NCBI GenBank assembly: GCA_963921195.1
Contig: OY992539.1
Span: forward strand, 99,518,964-99,582,963
Source: Pegoplata infirma
Lineage: Eukaryota > Arthropoda > Insecta > Diptera > Anthomyiidae
DNA: 64,000 nucleotides
Direction: 5' to 3'
Shown here: positions 55,336 to 64,000 of the stretch, piece after piece
Numbering within the stretch: the stretch's first letter is position 1
How the letters are laid out: each line of letters starts with the position of its first letter
The notes under the pieces: model-generated
Told to the model about the DNA's origin: nothing
The model's database searches: none
What the model saw: the letters and a program-made list of their open reading frames with translations, nothing else
Program-made: the position numbers and the translations under genes

Positions 55336-56761
55336 ATAACTTCATTTCAGGCATTATGTCTAATATATCTGCCGGTCATAATCCCAAAAAATTTTCGAAT
55401 TATATACAGCGGCAATTAGTAAAACTTTGTCGCTGGATATGTTCTTGCAACATATCGGTATATAAAACCATGTTTTCTTTACATCTGAGGTGTAGGGTAT
55501 GTTCCGCAACTTTGTAGAAAATATTATGGCAAATATTTTTGTAAAACATATTAACCCTCTAACTCCCTCTTATAACGGTATTTTTTGGCTCTATTCTAAC
55601 AAATCGCAAAAAACACCCCAAAAGAGGGGGAGGGTGGGAATGAAATGTTCTACAAAAATGTTGCCAATAAAATTTTACTATATACCTCAGAGCACACCAA
55701 AGCCCAAAAATTAACACAAACACAAAAAAAGAGTCAAGTTCTATGTTTTGCTTATGAAAAAAAGGACGGACGGACAAATCTTTATGTCGTTAGGCGCGGT
55801 ATAGGGTTTGATTTTAGAAACATGGTTTCTTTGGGAAAAGTTCTTAGAATTTCTTGAAGATTATGTTTTTGCTATACGATTTTTGACAAAAAAAATCGAC
55901 CCGCCCTAATATAGATATTATGCAAAGAAACCTAATCATGTTACATACCAAATGAAAGGTCTTTGGAAAACCTATCTACGTGTGCTAAGAACGTGTCCAA
56001 AAATACACAACTTTTTGTCATATTAGGTAAAATACCGAAATTTTAGGACATTTTTGTTAATAAGTCGAAAAATATAAATAAACTTCTTTGGCCCGTTGTC
56101 AGCACCGTGGGATAGGTATTTTTAATACCTTTAATCTGATACCACACATGCCTATATTAATTTTGTTTAAATATGCGTAAAGCGTAAAAGACTGAAAGTT
56201 GTCAATTTTTTTCATGAAGATCGGAGGGTGACACCAGGGAGACTTCCCTTGTTAGTCCAAAAATGGTCCAATTATATTCCGATTTGATTAGGTAACTAAA
56301 GTACACGTTTAACACCTAAAAATAAAAATTTTATCAAATATTTTTTTTTTTTTTTTAATTTTGAGGGAATTATGTGAATAGCGGGAAGGTGGCTTGTGTG
56401 GGGGCTACCAGAAGGACTGATCCGATTCCTTTGAAATTTGGAATTTGATTACCTGCTTAATTTCAAAGTGAAATCTATTATAATACGGTCATTAGAGTTA
56501 TTAAGCCGAATCCAAAGGGGGCGTTTCTATGGGGGCTAGGTCTTAACATGGACCGATGTTCTACAATTTCAATAGGCTTCGTCCTTGGGCCAAAAGATGC
56601 TTAAGTTTCAAATTTCAAGTCAATTGATTGAAAAAAACCTGTTTCGTGCTTAAAATCGACTCAAAAAGTAATTCTGAGTCGATCGGTATACTTGAAGGTA
56701 TGTCTAGGACCAATATTTCGCGTAGTTACAAACATCAGCACAAACTCAATATACCCTGTAC

Positions 56762-57291
56762 TAGAGATGCGCGCGTGACACGAATTTTTCGTGATTCACG
56801 TGATTCACGCGTGAATCACGCGTGATCGTGAGTGAAATTTATTTTTACTTACGGGATCGTGAGTGCGCGTGATTAGAAAAAATAGTTTCGTGCGTGAGCG
56901 TGCGTGAGTAATTTTTGTTTCGTGAGTTTGCGTGATTGTTTTGTGCTGTTTGAAACAGAAAACAAGTAAAAGAAATCGTCAGAATATTGATTTTAGAGGG
57001 AAATTAATAAAAAATTGTGATTTAAATTAATTTTGATTATTGTTTTAAGGAAAATCAATACTTTTTGTGCAAAATCGAAAAAAGTAAAAAAAAAAAATTT
57101 GTTAATTTTAATTTCGTGAGTCTCCGTGAGCGTGATTATTTCGTGAGCGTGAGAAAAATTTTAGTTACTCACGTGAGCGTGCGTGAACGTGAGCAGAAAA
57201 AATTATTTCGTGCGTGATCGTGCGTGAGCAATATTTTTATTTCGTGAGCGTGAGCGTGCGTGAGTCAAAATTAACTCCGCGCCCATCTCTA
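56762..57291. mobile_element. 530-bp hAT-like MITE with CGTGAGCGTG words
   Basis: TAGAGATGCGCGCGTGA at the left; right end, inverted, TAGAGATGGGCGCGGAG. The flanks CCCTGTAC (56754-56761) and CCCTATAC (57292-57299) are an 8-bp duplication with one change inside the DINE-like tail. Both subterminal regions are dense in CGTGA(G/T)(C/T)GTG words. A related decayed copy lies at 46314-46660. Confidence 0.75.
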
Positions 57292-57340
57292 CCCTATACC
57301 ACATAGTGGTGTAGGGTATAATTACCTACTAAAACATTAA

Positions 57341-57984
57341 AAATTAATGATTTCCTAGGTTATTTTTACAATTTTTCTATTGAATTTTTTTTTTTTTAAA
57401 TGTTTTTAATAAAATTTTTGGCGAATCGATCCCGCAATCAACTACATTCTGGCCAGACACTCTACCCTTCGTGCCAAAGTCACTTGATACAAACATGTTT
57501 TTATATTGCTATAAATACCCAGAAAAAAAAACGAAGTGGTTCAAAAATAAGTAGTGGTTTCACTACATACAAAGTAGCGATAGGTGCCGAACTTCATATT
57601 CCGTAGGAAGTACTTTTAAAATCACTTCCAAAAATGCTAAAAAATAACAATAAAAACATCTTTCACCAGTTCTTTGCTTAATGATTTTAAAGTACCTTTT
57701 TCATATGTTCTTAGGAATCAAATCAAATCACCACAACATATGAACTTCTTTTTCAACTGAAACAATTAGAATGAGGGTGATACACGAAGTAGGCAATTTT
57801 TTCTACGTCCAGCTTCAAATAGATTTAGGTTTTGCAAAAATGGTGACAAAATTTGGTAATGGCATTTCTTTTCTCTTTATTTAGAGCTTAAAAAATCGAT
57901 AAGACGAAAAACGATTATTGATAAATTTTTCAAATTTCATATCTTATATCAAAAGAAGTTGGTTTTTATCACGTAAGGTTTTTA
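57341..57984. other. AT-rich sequence with one tRNA-like segment
   Basis: 57418-57487 on the minus strand reads TTTGGCACGAAGGGTAGAGT, then GTCTGGCCAGAATGTAGTTG, then ATTGCGGGATCGATTCGCC: an A-box-like TGGCACGAAGGG and a B-box-like GGATCGATTCG at SINE spacing. Otherwise nothing is recognised. Confidence 0.4.
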
Positions 57985-58450
57985 AGATATTCGCGTTTTA
58001 ATATTGAAATATTTGGGTCTCCTCTGTAACGTATTCTTAAGTTGCTCAAACACAATAGAACTCGATTTAGTAAAAATAAGGCATCTTTATTCCAAATCTG
58101 ACATCCAAATTTTTCTATCGCGTACTGTTTTTGAAATATTGGCGTTTGAAAAACTTAAACTCTACTGTTACGCACTTATAATCTCTATAATCACACTTAA
58201 ATTTTCAAACGCGAATATCTCAAAAACAGAACATGCTTGAAAATTGTGGATTGCAGTTTTGGAATCATGAGGTCCATTTTATATGAAATCAAGTCCTATT
58301 TCGTGGAAGCAACGTAAGAATACGTAACAGTTGACCCCAAAAATGCTTTTTTTACTTTTTAACAGCGAATATCTCAAAAACGGTACGTGCTAGAAAAATT
58401 TGGACGGCAGATTTGGAAGCAGGAGACCAAAATCTATAAGGACCAGTTAG
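57985..58450. repeat. Internally repeated AT-rich element with ATATCTCAAAAAC motifs
   Basis: AAGATATTCGCGTTTTAATA, GAAATATTGGCGTTTGAAAA, AACGCGAATATCTCAAAAAC (58208) and AGCGAATATCTCAAAAACGG (58364) form two inverted pairs; TCTCTGTAACGTA/TACGTAACAGTTGACC likewise. It is a diverged foldback of the type seen at 26262-27070. Confidence 0.5.
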
Positions 58451-58731
58451 AAATTTCACTGGAAGGTTTTTGCTGTCGAACAGTGTTTTTAGTGTAAATA
58501 TTACAAAAAAATACTCTTTCAATCTTTCAAAAATAAGTGAAAAAAGAACTTCTAATTTAGAAGTTCTAAGTCACCAAATAAAAATGACATAATCACACCC
58601 AAAATGCCAAGAAATATGTACTTCTAAAGAAGTGATGAAAAAAGTGCTTCCAAAAGGTCAAGTTATATTAACATGCGGATCACTACTTCAGAAGTTGTGA
58701 TAAACCATTTTCTCATAAATTTTATGTTTTT

Positions 58732-59018
58732 TTAATCCACGCCCATAAAAGGGGGCGGGACAAAAAAACAATTTTTTGTAGCCCCCGGGGTCTAAGTGTA
58801 TGACTTTTAACTCCTTCTGACATAAAAAGTCTTCATTTGTTTAACAAAAATGCAAAAAAAGCTGTAAAAAATTGTGTTTTTATAGAGGTTTTTTAGTTCT
58901 TTAAGGGGGAACTTTTTGGCCTCTTATCCGATGATACCCATTTCCGAACTTAATCGGCCTATGACCATGAGACACATTCGTGCCAATTTTCAGGAGTCTA
59001 GATCTTTTATTTTGGACT
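58732..59018 (-). mobile_element. DINE-like repeat fragment, reverse orientation
   Basis: The minus strand shows AGATCTAGACTCCTGAAAAT..TTGGCACGAATGTGTCTCATGGTCATAGGC in pieces, then the GTTCCCCCTTAAAGAACTAAA block, and ends CTTTTATGGGCGTGGATT, in the order of 15790-16070. The start block with the GTCC core and the hairpin tail are both missing. Confidence 0.65.
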
Positions 59019-59039
59019 GAAAAAAATAACGAACACAAA

Positions 59040-59380
59040 TCATTAAAAATTAAAGAAGAATCACTAATTTTTACTTGCAGAACAAAAATAAATGACTTTA
59101 AAGATTGAATGCTAACGAAAGACTTTATTTTTTATATTAGTAGTAATATTTTTGAAACAATGAGCAGAAATAGTCATTTGAAAAAAACTGAACGTAACTT
59201 TTTAAATAAACTAGAAACAGTTAATGACATAATTTTTTAAGTGTGGGAATCTTTAACAGCCTCTAAAATAAAATTCCGATATGATCTTTCAAAACTCTTT
59301 TTTGTTCTTCTCTACCAGAAACAATCGTTGGAACCACGTATTTTTTTTTTTAGTGGTGTAGTGTGTTATTTGAAAAAAAA
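59040..59380. other. AT-rich sequence, nothing recognised
   Basis: No frame, RNA gene or terminus seen. Confidence 0.5.
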
Positions 59381-59384
59381 AAAC

Positions 59385-59990
59385 AAAATCGAATATACTT
59401 TTCAAATGATGTAGTTAAGGTTGTAGGTCTCATCCAAAAGATCACAAAAATACCCATCAAACTTGCCAGACACCCTCAAATTTTAAAGTTATTGTCAAAA
59501 AACATTTTTTTGGGACTTTTCTTACTAAACCACGTGTAACTTTGAAAATTTTAAACCGTTTTTCAATTCTTTAACTGTTTTGGATAAAAGAAGAATAGGG
59601 CATTTAACGAGTGTGAATTGGTCTATACATACAAAAAAGTTTTTTATTGAGTTATTTAACAATATCTAATTTTTTAGGATTTTTTTTTAATTTTTTGAGT
59701 TTATCAATTGTATTTTTTTATAGGTCGTTTAACAACATTTATATTTATTAATGTATTTTCAAAGAAAATTTAATTCTGAATACGATGAGCTGTACACATG
59801 GAAAGTCATATTTTTCTTCTATCCAAAATTTTCTGAATTACTCAAGGTTTAGTGAGAAAAGTCCCAAACAAATCTTTTTGACAATAACTTTAAAATTTGA
59901 GGGTGTCTGGCAAGTTTATTTGTGATTTTTGTGATCTACTCGACAAAACCCACAACCTTTACTATGTCACATCAGAAGTATTTTTTCAAT
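59385..59990. repeat. ~600-bp foldback around CTTGCCAGACACCCTCAAAT
   Basis: AAACTTGCCAGACACCCTCA..AAGTTATTGTCAAAAA..GGGACTTTTC (59459-59520) is inverted at 59862-59920 (GAAAAGTCCC..TTTGACAATAACTT..TGAGGGTGTCTGGCAAGTTT). Outer parts pair less well (TGATGTAGTTAAGGTTGTAGGT versus ACCTTTACTATGTCACATCA). No coding content. Confidence 0.65.
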
Positions 59991-60272
59991 ATAGCACAGT
60001 AAAGAAATTTCGTGGTTAAGTTTGGAAGATGGACCCCGCATGTCCAATAAGGGAATCACCAGGGGTCCCTAAGTTAGGACATATTTAGTGTACAAGAACT
60101 TTAAATGCTTTAAAATCGTCAACTTCAAATGCGCGTAAAAAAATGTAGCACTGAACTAAAAAAAAGCTTTGAGGGTTTTGCTATGTAAAATATCAACTTT
60201 CAAATGTATTTGGTTTCATCCCATTCCGATTTGAAAAATTCAATTTTGTATCACTGTGAATTTAGTACCTAC

Positions 60273-61391
60273 TAGGGTGTTCAGCCGATTAATTTTTGTT
60301 CGATTAATCGAACAAATTTAGACGAATAATTGTTCGATTAATTTAAAATTGCTATTTTCGATTAAAGGGCTAATCGAAGAATTTATGCCGATTAATCGAT
60401 TAATAATAACATAAGGTTTTTTTGTAGATTTGTATAATTCATGCCAGTCATGTTACTAGAGTGGTTCTTATTTTATTTTTTCGGATTTTTGCTGCTCCTG
60501 AAGTATTGAATTTGTTAAACGACATAAAGTTAGTACCTGATAAAATTTTCGACCAAATCGGTTAACTATGTGACCGCGCTAAGATCTGTCAAAGTTTCGA
60601 GTTTTGAGCAAAAACTCACTAAATTATAAAAAAAATAAAAATTTTATGAATATGCTCAAAACTAAATATTTTTATTTATCCAACACATACATATCTAATC
60701 AATGCTTTGGCGTGATGTCTAGAGTGCCATCCCACCAGTATTGTTAAAGGTATGAAAATATTCGTGGTTCGATTCTGGACTGGGCATTGATATTAATAAA
60801 ATTCACATATTAGAAAAACAATTACCATTAACAAAAACAAACTGGCATTTAAATCCTACTGATGACGACAGTTAACTGGAACTGTCCGAAACCGGTATAG
60901 GAATACCAGAAATGTCTATAGCTTTTAGAAATTACAAATTTTTCTTCTACATTTTTCAACTCAATTAAGATAATAAATATAAAATTTTTGTGATATTGGT
61001 ATTTCATATAAATTTGGCAACAAAAATAATTTTGTTATTCTAAAAATTTTTCCAAATCTCTAAATTTTTTTTTTTAATTTTTTTTCTCAAACAAAATTGC
61101 AGAAAACTTACATTTTGATACATTTTGTAATACTATTACGTTTGTTTTGTTTTTTATGTAAATAAAATGTTAAAATACTTGTAATAAATATTGTTAATTT
61201 ACTTAATTACCAATTTTTTCTAAAATTGTCGAAAAAAAATCTTGTAAATTAGAAAATTTCTGAATTTGGAATTATTCGATTAATCGATCAATTTTAAAAT
61301 TCTTTTCGATTAATCGAACAAGTCAAAAATGCCAAATTTCGATTAATCGTTTAATCGAACAATAAAAAAACCCGATTAATTGAACACCCTA
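60273..61391. mobile_element. 1.1-kb hAT-like element, TAGGGTGTTCA ends, TCGATTAATCGA words
   Basis: TAGGGTGTTCAGCCGATTAAT at the left and ATTAATTGAACACCCTA at the right, flanked by the exact 8-bp duplication GTACCTAC (60265-60272, 61392-61399). Both ~130-bp subterminal regions carry repeated CGATTAATCGA(A) words. The AT-rich middle has no transposase; a tRNA-like segment lies at 60707-60790. It sits immediately upstream of the LINE at 61440. Confidence 0.85.
60707..60790 (+). repeat. tRNA-like (SINE-type) segment
   Basis: TTTGGCGTGATGTCTAGAG is A-box-like and GTGGTTCGATTCTGG contains the B box GGTTCGATTC about 55 bp downstream. The cloverleaf is not convincing. Located in the middle of the hAT-like element. 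Confidence 0.4.
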
Positions 61392-61481
61392 GTACCTACT
61401 ACTGAAAATTGTATTTACTAAATAAATACTAAAAATACTAAGAATGCAGTCTTTGATATTAGAGGCTGCATTAAGTAAGCC

Positions 61482-61716
61482 ATGAACAGTTTGAAAATAT
61501 GTTACTGGAACGCAAACGGCATACGCCAGCATAAAGAAGAACTCGAATATTTTCTCAGAAACAAGCAAATTGATATAATGCTTGTTTCTGAGACCCATTT
61601 AACCCCCCGCAGTCTATTCGCTTTAGATGGTTACACATTGTATGATACAAAAGACCCCAGAGGCAGGTCATGTGGAGGCTCAGGCATCTTAATTACGACT
61701 GAAACATTATCTTATG
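61482..61716 (+). CDS. Jockey-type LINE ORF2, N-terminal part of APE endonuclease
   Basis: The frame begins ATG AACAGTTTG, giving MNSLKICYWNANGIRQHKEE, then LEYFLRNKQIDIMLVSETHL and GYTLYDTKDPRGRSCGGSGI. WNANGI, SETHL and the GG(S/T)(G/A)I motif are the first endonuclease motifs of the jockey clade, with the metal-binding Asn and Glu present. The start is preceded by GCATTAAGTAAGCC, as if the upstream ORF1 had ended there, but no ORF1 is found, so the copy is 5'-truncated between the hAT element (ending 61391) and this ATG. A single +1 shift near 61712-61720 (..ETLSYV / MCDLCEDYLQ..) moves the rest of the protein to the next frame. Confidence 0.85.
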
Positions 61717-63205
61717 TGTGATCTTTGTGAAGATTATCTTCAAGCCACTACTTTATGCGTAATCGAGTTTGACATGAACCTTGTGATTTCGTCTATTTAT
61801 GCTCCCCCCAGATTTAAAATTACTGATAATCAGTATAGAACTTTTTTCGAATCTCTAGGTTCACGCTTTCTGGCTGCTGGCGACTACAATGCTAAGCATA
61901 CATTCTGGGGGTCACGCCTCATTACCCCGAGAGGTCGTGTGTTGTTTGATACAATTTCTAAAATGGGTCTGGATGTGGTCTCAAGTGGAGAACCGACATA
62001 CTGGCCTTCAGATCGTAATCAGATTTCAGATCTTATTGACTTTGGAGTGACTAGGAATATAAAAATAAATTTTGTAAGTGTAGAATCTTCATTGGAACTT
62101 TCTTCAGACCACACACCCACTATTATTACTCTATTTAACCCCCGAGAAATTGTATCCCCCACTGGTGACTTAGCACTGTCAGGCAAAGGAACAAATTGGC
62201 TAAAATATAAAAAGTTTCTCAGTACTCATTGCTCGGAAAACATATCGCTAAGAACACCAGAGGAAATTGACCTCTCGCTCAAGAATTTCGAATCTAATTT
62301 CAAACTAGCTGCTCAACTTGCTACTAAACCCCCCCGACAATCCAGACAGAATGTATTTTCTTCTGTTGATGTCGAACGACTCTTAATTGAAAAACGGAGA
62401 GCTCGTAGAGAGTGGCAACTGCACAGATCTCCACGCTTAAAAGCACAACTTAAGGAATGCACGAACAACTTACGAAGATTGTTAGAATCTCAGAGAACGG
62501 CCGCACTAAATAGATTTCTTGAAAATCTGGAGCCTACATCAAGAACCGACTACTCGTTATGGCGTGCTACAAAAAATTTAAAAAGACCTGTCTTATGTAA
62601 GCCTCCTTTGCGCAAAGCAAATGGAGATTGGGCCAGAAATGATACTGAAAAAGGAAATCTGTTTGTTGAGCACTTGAAAAATGTATTCACGCCAAATGAA
62701 TCAAGTGTTATAGTAGAGTTGCCACTAATTTTACCCCAGCGCATAGCAGTACCCGTTAGGTTTGAGATGCGAGAGGTCCAAAAGGCAGTTTGTGAATTAA
62801 ACCCCAAAAAGGCATTTGGTATTGATAAGATCAGTAATAAAATGCTTTTGGAGTTACCCCGAATAGCATTAAGAATAATTCTTTTTATTTTTAATGCTAT
62901 ATTACGCCTTCAACATTATCCCCCAGAATGGAAAATTTCTCTCGTTAAAATGATACCCAAGCCAGGCAAAGATCACACAAAAGTGGAATCGTACAGGCCT
63001 ATCAGTCTGTTATCCAATTTATCAAAACTTTTTGAAAAACTGTTAGTGAACAGATTAACAACTCATGTCGCTCAGAACAACTCTATCCCCGATCACCAGT
63101 TTGGATTCAGAAAGAAACATGGCACAATGGAGCAAGTTCATAGACTGGTAGGTGAAATTAGAAGAGCCTACGAAGAAAAAAAAATATTGTTCCGCACTTT
63201 TTATC
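61714..63205 (+). CDS. Jockey-type LINE ORF2, endonuclease C-half and partial reverse transcriptase (frameshifted, broken)
   Basis: In the second frame the endonuclease continues: CDLCEDYLQATTLCVIEF, SIYAPPRF (catalytic Tyr region), LAAGDYNAKHTFWGS (catalytic Asp and Asn) and SSDHTPTI (catalytic His), so all endonuclease residues are intact apart from the frameshift. A ~150-residue linker rich in Arg/Glu follows. The reverse transcriptase fingers then begin: VQKAVCELNPKKAFGIDKIS, LVKMIPKPGKDHTKVESYRP, ISLLSNLSKLFEKLLVNRL, DHQFGFRKKHGTMEQVHRLV. Near 63178-63186 an A-run shift converts the expected KYCSALFI into ILFRTFYLI, and a few bases later (63205-63216) the sequence jumps back to the middle of the linker. 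The palm domain with YXDD is not present in this copy. Confidence 0.85.
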
Positions 63206-63210
63206 TAATC

Positions 63211-64000
63211 TAATCTCAAACTAGCTGCTCAACTTGCTACTAAACCCCCCCCGACAATCCAGACAGAATGTATTTTCTTCTGTTGATGTCGAACGACTCT
63301 TAATTGAAAAACAGAGAGCTCGTAGAGAGTGGCAACTGCACAGATCTCCACGCTTAAAAGCACAACTTAAGGAATGCACGAACAACTTACGAAGATTGTT
63401 AGAATCTCAGAGAACGGCCGCACTAAATAGATTTCTTGAAAATCTGGAGCCTACATCAAGAACCGACTACTCGTTATGGCGTGCTACAAAAAATTTAAAA
63501 AGACCTGTCTTATGTAAGCCTCCTTTGCGCAAAGCAAATGAAGATTGGGCCAGAAATGATACTGAAAAAGGAAATCTGTTTGTTGAGCACTTGAAAAATG
63601 TATTCACGCCAAATGAATCAAGTGTTATAGTAGAGTTGCCACTAATTTTACCCCAGCGCATAGCAGTACCCGTTAGGTTTGAGATGCGAGAGGTCCAAAA
63701 GGCAGTTTGTGAATTAAACCCCAAAAAGGCATTTGGTATTGATAAGATCAGTAATAAAATGCTTTTGGAGTTACCCCGAATAGCATTAAGAATAATTCTT
63801 TTTATTTTTAATGCTATATTACGCCTTCAACATTATCCCCCAGAATGGAAAATTTCTCTCGTTAAAATGATACCCAAGCCAGGCAAAGATCACACAAAAG
63901 TGGAATCGTACAGGCCTATCAGTCTGTTATCCAATTTATCAAAACTTTTTGAAAAACTGTTAGTGAACAGATTAACAACTCATGTCGCTCAGAACAACTC
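63211..64000 (+). pseudogene. Second tandem copy of the linker/reverse-transcriptase segment
   Basis: Identity to 62295-63083 is nearly complete. Differences I can see are one extra C in the poly-C run (8 instead of 7, near 63245-63252), which shifts the frame, and two G-to-A changes (near 63312 and 63541). The join 63203-63216 has short homology (ATCTAAT) to 62291-62298. The near-identity means that the duplication is recent or is an assembly artefact. The copy would supply the same fingers motifs and continues past 64000. Confidence 0.75.

Larger units (their letters stand above)
53843..55908. mobile_element. 2.1-kb hAT-like foldback, TAGGGCGGGTCGATTT ends
   Basis: TAGGGCGGGTCGATTTGTAT at the left and AAATCGACCCGCCCTA at the right, flanked by an exact 8-bp duplication ATATAGAT (53835-53842, 55909-55916). 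The inverted arms are about 150 bp (ATCGTATAGCAAAAACA, CTATACCGCGCCTAACGACAT) and both carry a GTCCGTCCGTC/GACGGACGGAC microsatellite (53985-54012; 55763-55775). The interior contains a ladder of CACTCAAAAA ends (54270-54370), a tRNA-like segment and a nested hAT-like element (54814-55335). No transposase. Confidence 0.8.
51449..56252. mobile_element. Family Z element, copy 4, hosting nested insertions
   Basis: Left end ACAAGGGAAGTC (then partly deleted), right end GGGTGACACCAGGGAGACTTCCCTTGT. The flanks TTA (51447-51449) and TTA (56252-56254) suggest a 3-bp duplication. Family-Z blocks lie at 51449-51592 and 55913-56252; CGTTTATCTCCTA and ATTATGCAAAGAAACC are contiguous in copy 3 (40908-40943), so everything between is inserted. 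Confidence 0.7.
51217..57340. mobile_element. DINE-like repeat (ATAGTCGGTC..GACCGACTAT type), outermost host of a nest
   Basis: It opens AAGTTATAGTCGGTCAAGACCGACTATATGATACCC, given here in pieces (51230-51268), a hairpin like the 3' hairpin of fly DINE/INE repeats, and closes with CTATACCACATAGTGGTGTAGGGTATAAT (57294-57322 in pieces). Between, host sequence is visible at 51217-51448, 56253-56761 and 57292-57340; the rest consists of insertions (51449-56252 and 56762-57291). The hairpin orientation suggests that this copy reads on the minus strand. Confidence 0.6.
61440..64000 (+). mobile_element. Jockey-clade non-LTR retrotransposon, internally duplicated, running off the window
   Basis: It comprises the two coding pieces plus a direct duplication: 62295-63083 is repeated from 63211 to the window end with an offset of 916-917 bp. 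The 3' end, poly(A) and target duplication lie outside the window. Confidence 0.8.

Noticed and set aside
62550..62807. Minus-strand 85-codon frame, repeated at 63467-63724
   Set aside because: It is antisense to the LINE reverse transcriptase and duplicated only because the LINE segment is duplicated.

Overview
The window is a stretch of large, A+T-rich insect nuclear DNA, most likely from a higher fly (Diptera, probably a calyptrate such as a blowfly or house-fly relative). Reasons: GT-AG spliced coding exons rich in His/Ser/Thr runs, dispersed repeats with a TCCGTCCGTCTG core and a hairpin tail like the DINE-1/INE-type repeats of flies, jockey-like LINE fragments, and no bacterial operon structure. 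Species assignment is inference. Almost every long open frame here is a chance product of T-rich or C-rich runs; only a handful are real coding sequence.

Layout. (1) 1-18.2 kb: a host gene on the minus strand. Its first coding exon (17686-18209) and a second exon (479-854) are joined in phase across an intron of about 16.8 kb that is packed with transposable elements; the gene continues beyond position 1. The intron holds three copies of a DINE-like repeat (two split by later insertions), a 2.0-kb hairpin element, a Transib-like element with RSS-like ends, a 2.1-kb foldback built of ~156-bp repeats, and a TA-flanked low-complexity element. (2) 18.2-28 kb: upstream flank with a TIR element (family Z) carrying a retroposed inverted-repeat insert with hammerhead-ribozyme-like motifs, then palindromes, a 35-bp tandem array, piggyBac-like and P/hAT-like MITEs, an RNase H fossil and a TA-flanked element. 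(3) 28-34 kb: a complete solo LTR with target duplication and a 3.1-kb foldback with hAT-type ends, whose middle carries a broken gene of an unnamed arthropod family. (4) 34-48.5 kb: a 1.08-kb near-perfect hairpin, a 3.5-kb foldback, another nested family-Z copy, and a second Transib-like element. (5) 48.8-49.6 kb: a 5'-truncated LINE with poly(A). (6) 50.4-57.3 kb: a 180-bp hAT MITE and a nest of elements five deep, with a ~31-copy TATA-box-like minisatellite. (7) 57.3-64 kb: inverted repeats, another hAT-like element, and a jockey-clade LINE (endonuclease plus partial reverse transcriptase) that is internally duplicated at the window end.

Main point: boundaries of many elements can be fixed from the sequence because termini, target duplications and, in several cases, an unoccupied copy of the same target repeat are all present. 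Three terminal grammars recur: TA + CACTCAAAA ends, 8-bp duplication + TAG(A/G)G ends (hAT-like), and 5-bp duplication + CACAGTG/CACTGTG ends (Transib-like). The families work as a landing platform for each other: DINE-like and family-Z repeats are the usual targets. Divergence, copy number and transposase sources cannot be measured here without a genome search.
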